NCBI GenBank assembly: GCA_029862935.1
Contig: JAOTWK010000198.1
Span: 1 to 6,610 of the forward strand
Direction: 5' to 3'
DNA length: 6,610 nt
Origin: Gemmatimonadota bacterium
GTDB lineage: Bacteria; Gemmatimonadota; Gemmatimonadetes; Gemmatimonadales; GWC2-71-9
Under the pieces are notes generated by a model that was not told the DNA's origin, ran no database searches, and saw nothing but the letters and a program-made list of their open reading frames with translations. Shown in pieces: positions 4,155 through 6,610 of the stretch (position 1 is its first letter; each line of letters opens with the position of its first letter). A program made the position numbers and the translations under genes.

Positions 4155-6610
4155 TTAACGCGTCACGAGCACGACCAGCGTCACCAGGCTCGCCAGGACC
4201 TGCGCCACAGGGGTGAACACCCGCCCGAGGTCGGTTCCCGTGGCGTTCGGGTCTTTCGCTGGAACCACCACGCGCGCGCCCGCCAGCGGCTTCGGTTTGT
4301 CGTCGGCAAAGAAGAACCGGCCCTTGACGCTCTCGTGTTGGCCGCTCGGTTGCACCACGTAGGTGCGGTTCTTGTCCGCGTCCCGACGGAATCCACCGGC
4401 GGCGCTGACGTAGTAGTCGGTGTTCTTGCCCGGATTGTAGGCAACCGCCACCGGCGCGTTGACCGCCCCGGCGACTTCAATCACGGGACTGTACTCGGGG
4501 ATGAACACCGAGTCGCCCGTCGCCAGAATCAAATTATCGCGGAATTTCCGGTTACGCAGCGCCTTGGGCAGATCGATGCCGATCCGACCCTGCTTATTGA
4601 GCGAACGGTGGAACGCCACGCCAGCCGGATAGGCTCCGCCGGTCAGACCGCCCGCTCGCTCGATCAGGTCGATGAGTCGCTCCTCCCGATTCCGCAACGC
4701 GTATCGCCCTGGGAACCGCACCTGGCCATAGATCGCGACCGTTCGCGGGAGTTCCCATTCCGGTTGGTGCAGGATCGAGATGTTGTCATACGGTCTGAGC
4801 ACCACTTCCGGCGCACCGCCCGCGGGAGCCGGAATGCCCGGAGGGCCGAGATAGGCGCCGTCTGGCCCGCGCTCGACCAGATAGGTGGAGTCGAGCGGCA
4901 CGCGCACCGTGGTTGCGAGCGCCCCACCGGAGCGGTCAGTCGGAATGCGGCCGATCTCGGCCTCGCCCAAGTACGCATCTTCGGTCAGGCCTTGCGCCAA
5001 CAACACGGCGTCGCGCAGCGTCATCCCATCCCGATAGGGCACCTCGCCGGGTTCGCGCACCGCGCCGCCTATCGTCACGAAACGCTCCGGCCGAAACGCC
5101 GTGCGGCCGAACACGGTGATCTCATCCTCGTCCCGGAGCACGAGGTCGTCGATCACGGCTCCGGTCGAGTCGCGAAACGCCGAGCGCAATTGCACGCGGG
5201 ATGAATCGCTCGTGAGCCGAGTGACCAGGATTTGGCCAAGGTAGACGTCGGGTTTGGGGCCACCGGCCAGCCGGATGGCATCGCTCAGCCGCATGCCGGC
5301 CGTGAAGCCGACAGGTCCCTCGGTCCACACCCCTCCGGTGACGGTGACATAGCCGCGCCGCCGGTCCGGGACCGAAAAGACGACTACCGAATCCCCAGGT
5401 GCCAGCGCGAACGACTGGCTGGTGTCCCGAGCGACTTGATCAGACGGGACGTCGATGACCGTGCGCTCCGCGCCGGCCGGCCCCCGTGCCGCGGGCGGGA
5501 GAGTGCGGTGGATTTGCACACTGCGCACCGAGGCATCGAAGGTGAAGCCTCCCGCCGCGGCGATCGCATCACGGAGCGTTTCCCCCTGCCGGAACTCATA
5601 GATGGCCGGGCGGACGACCTTTCCCGTTACCGTGACCGGCATGGCGCGCGGCGGAACGAACACGACGTCCCCGCTCTCCAGCCGTATGTCGTGAGTCGTG
5701 ATGCCCCTGAGCAAGTACGCGTACCCGTCGAGCGTGCTGGCGAGGTTTCCGCCGCGCCGAACTTCGATGTTGCGGAACGACCCGTTCTCGGTCGGCCCGC
5801 CGGCCGCGTACAGCGCCGTGAGAACCGTGCCCGTGCCTGCCATCTGGTAGGACCCGGGGCGGGCGACCTCTCCAACCACAAAGACCTGGATGGTTCGTAT
5901 CTTGGCGACCGTTACCTGGAACTGTGTCGTGGCGCCTCGACCACGTCGGACCCCGGAATACACCCGGCCCAACCGCGCGTAGAGCTGATCCTCGAGCTCA
6001 CCCATGGTCAGGTTGGCTACGTAGACCTGCCCGACCTGCGGGATAACGACGAAACCATCGCGGGTCACCTCGAGGCTATGAGCCAGCTCCACGTCGCCGG
6101 TGAGGATCAAGACCAGCACGTCGCCCGCACCCAAGCGGTAGTTCTCGTCAACCGGCCCTGCCAGGATGGGATCGAACTCGGTGCCGCTCCGCCGGAACAC
6201 GTCCAACCCGAAGATCTGAAGTTCTTCCGGCGCATGGGCCAGGGAATCGGCGCGCAGGGAATCGGCAACCAATTGGGCCGAGTCGGTCAAGACCCGGAGT
6301 GAGTCGATGTCTGCTGGCTCGGCAATGCCGAGGAGACCAACGACGTCGAGAATGGTGTTGGACGGCGCGGGGACACCGACGGTATCGGCCCCGACCATGT
6401 AGGCATCCAGGAGCGTCGGCGGGTACCCTTCCGCTTCCAACCGTGAACGGATCTGTGCCGGGGTGAGACCGGACGCGGCCATGCGCCGCCGCAGTTCCAG
6501 CACCAGCTCCGGCCGCTGCTGGAGCAGTTGCTCGGCTTGCGCGGGTGTGGGCTGTTGGGCGAAGACCGGCCCGGGCATGCTGGCGAGCGCCAGGAGCAGG
6601 AGAGTGAGTC
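4155..6610 (-). CDS. Wza-like polysaccharide export protein with six SLBB repeats (5' end beyond the window)
   Basis: This is an outer-membrane/periplasmic export channel subunit for polysaccharide. Numbering from an internal Met at 6578, at least 807 residues are present, but the frame stays open to the edge and reads LTLLLLALAS before that Met, so the real start lies outside. Together these form a signal peptide with a likely cleavage VFA|QQ near residue 7. Next come a helical Gln/Leu/Arg-rich segment (10-60), a low-complexity linker with repeated DSL (92-115), and the Poly_export domain from YRLGAGDVL (147-155) to about 228. Six SLBB-like units follow, each opening V-x-G-x-V and closing on a G-D-x-V-like strand: about 231-309, 315-401, 411-490, 501-603, 614-695 and 700-773. 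The fourth carries a Gly/Pro-rich insert (571-590). A C-terminal hydrophobic helix (788-806) corresponds to the membrane-spanning helix of Wza. The visible protein is about twice E. coli Wza in length, has no Cys, and so shows no lipobox lipid anchor. It is convergent with the sulfotransferase remnant. Confidence 0.9.
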   Translation of the reverse strand, partial: LTLLLLALASMPGPVFAQQPTPAQAEQLLQQRPELVLELRRRMAASGLTPAQIRSRLEAEGYPPTLLDAYMVGADTVGVPAPSNTILDVVGLLGIAEPADIDSLRVLTDSAQLVADSLRADSLAHAPEELQIFGLDVFRRSGTEFDPILAGPVDENYRLGAGDVLVLILTGDVELAHSLEVTRDGFVVIPQVGQVYVANLTMGELEDQLYARLGRVYSGVRRGRGATTQFQVTVAKIRTIQVFVVGEVARPGSYQMAGTGTVLTALYAAGGPTENGSFRNIEVRRGGNLASTLDGYAYLLRGITTHDIRLESGDVVFVPPRAMPVTVTGKVVRPAIYEFRQGETLRDAIAAAGGFTFDASVRSVQIHRTLPPAARGPAGAERTVIDVPSDQVARDTSQSFALAPGDSVVVFSVPDRRRGYVTVTGGVWTEGPVGFTAGMRLSDAIRLAGGPKPDVYLGQILVTRLTSDSSRVQLRSAFRDSTGAVIDDLVLRDEDEITVFGRTAFRPERFVTIGGAVREPGEVPYRDGMTLRDAVLLAQGLTEDAYLGEAEIGRIPTDRSGGALATTVRVPLDSTYLVERGPDGAYLGPPGIPAPAGGAPEVVLRPYDNISILHQPEWELPRTVAIYGQVRFPGRYALRNREERLIDLIERAGGLTGGAYPAGVAFHRSLNKQGRIGIDLPKALRNRKFRDNLILATGDSVFIPEYSPVIEVAGAVNAPVAVAYNPGKNTDYYVSAAGGFRRDADKNRTYVVQPSGQHESVKGRFFFADDKPKPLAGARVVVPAKDPNATGTDLGRVFTPVAQVLASLVTLVVLVTR
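6553..6610 (-). other. Sec signal peptide coding region of the export protein, cut by the window edge
   Basis: Read on the minus strand, codons from 6608 inward give LTLLLLALAS followed by MPGPVFAQQ. This is a hydrophobic core, then a Pro/Gly turn and a V-x-A cleavage site. The Met codon at 6578-6576 falls between the hydrophobic core and the cleavage site, so it cannot be the start. The basic N-region and start codon lie beyond base 6610. No Cys occurs around the cleavage site, so this is a type I and not a lipoprotein signal. Confidence 0.75.

Noticed and set aside
4335..5204. Open frame (289 codons) on the + strand, antisense to the export gene
   Set aside because: Same reasoning: low-hydrophobicity, Arg/His-rich translation without motifs, mirrored from the real minus-strand gene.
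5232..6302. Long open frame (356 codons) on the + strand, antisense to the export gene
   Set aside because: It is fully antisense to a gene with clear domain structure. Its translation is Arg/Asp/Gly-rich without recognisable motifs, as expected from GC-biased third positions of the opposite strand.
6576..6578. Met codon as start of the export protein
   Set aside because: The frame continues upstream with a hydrophobic Leu/Ala run that completes a signal peptide, so this Met is internal and the gene is cut by the window edge.
1..6610. CRISPR arrays, tRNA/rRNA genes, insertion sequences, phage or toxin genes
   Set aside because: I saw no regularly spaced repeats, no cloverleaf-like or rRNA sequence, no transposase motifs and no terminal inverted repeats in the window.

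Overview
This window is part of an exopolysaccharide or capsule biosynthesis and export locus from a GC-rich Gram-negative bacterium. The Gram-negative call rests on an outer-membrane polysaccharide export protein with a Sec-type signal peptide. The long export protein with many SLBB repeats, and its N-terminal helical segment, resemble what I recall from Gemmatimonadota and related soil or sediment lineages. That phylum assignment is a tentative inference, because no rRNA or other taxonomic marker is present.

Layout from left to right: (1) 1-182, an edge region with at most the last codons of an upstream gene. (2) 183-881 (+), an FkbM-family SAM-dependent methyltransferase, visibly more AT-rich than its neighbours. 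(3) 882-1183, a 302-base gap with no convincing gene. (4) 1184-2704 (+), a Wzx/RfbX-like multi-pass flippase. (5) 2746-3723 (-), an NAD(P)-dependent sugar-nucleotide epimerase whose sequence closely follows plant-type GDP-mannose 3,5-epimerase, including the catalytic Cys, Tyr and Lys positions at a constant offset. (6) about 3806-4121 (+), a 5'-truncated and apparently frameshifted remnant of a sulfotransferase C-terminus. (7) 4155 to the right edge (-), a Wza-like export protein with six SLBB repeats whose start lies beyond the window.

Taken together, the epimerase would supply a GDP-L-galactose (or GDP-L-gulose) precursor. The methyltransferase, and formerly a sulfotransferase, would decorate the glycan. 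The flippase would move lipid-linked repeat units across the inner membrane, and the SLBB protein would form the outer-membrane exit route. Alternating gene orientation, loose spacing, a pseudogene and base-composition differences suggest a mosaic accessory locus, not one tight operon. I found no clearly novel system. The points most worth a second look are the plant-like GDP-mannose 3,5-epimerase beside a decayed sulfotransferase, and the six-repeat export protein without a lipobox.
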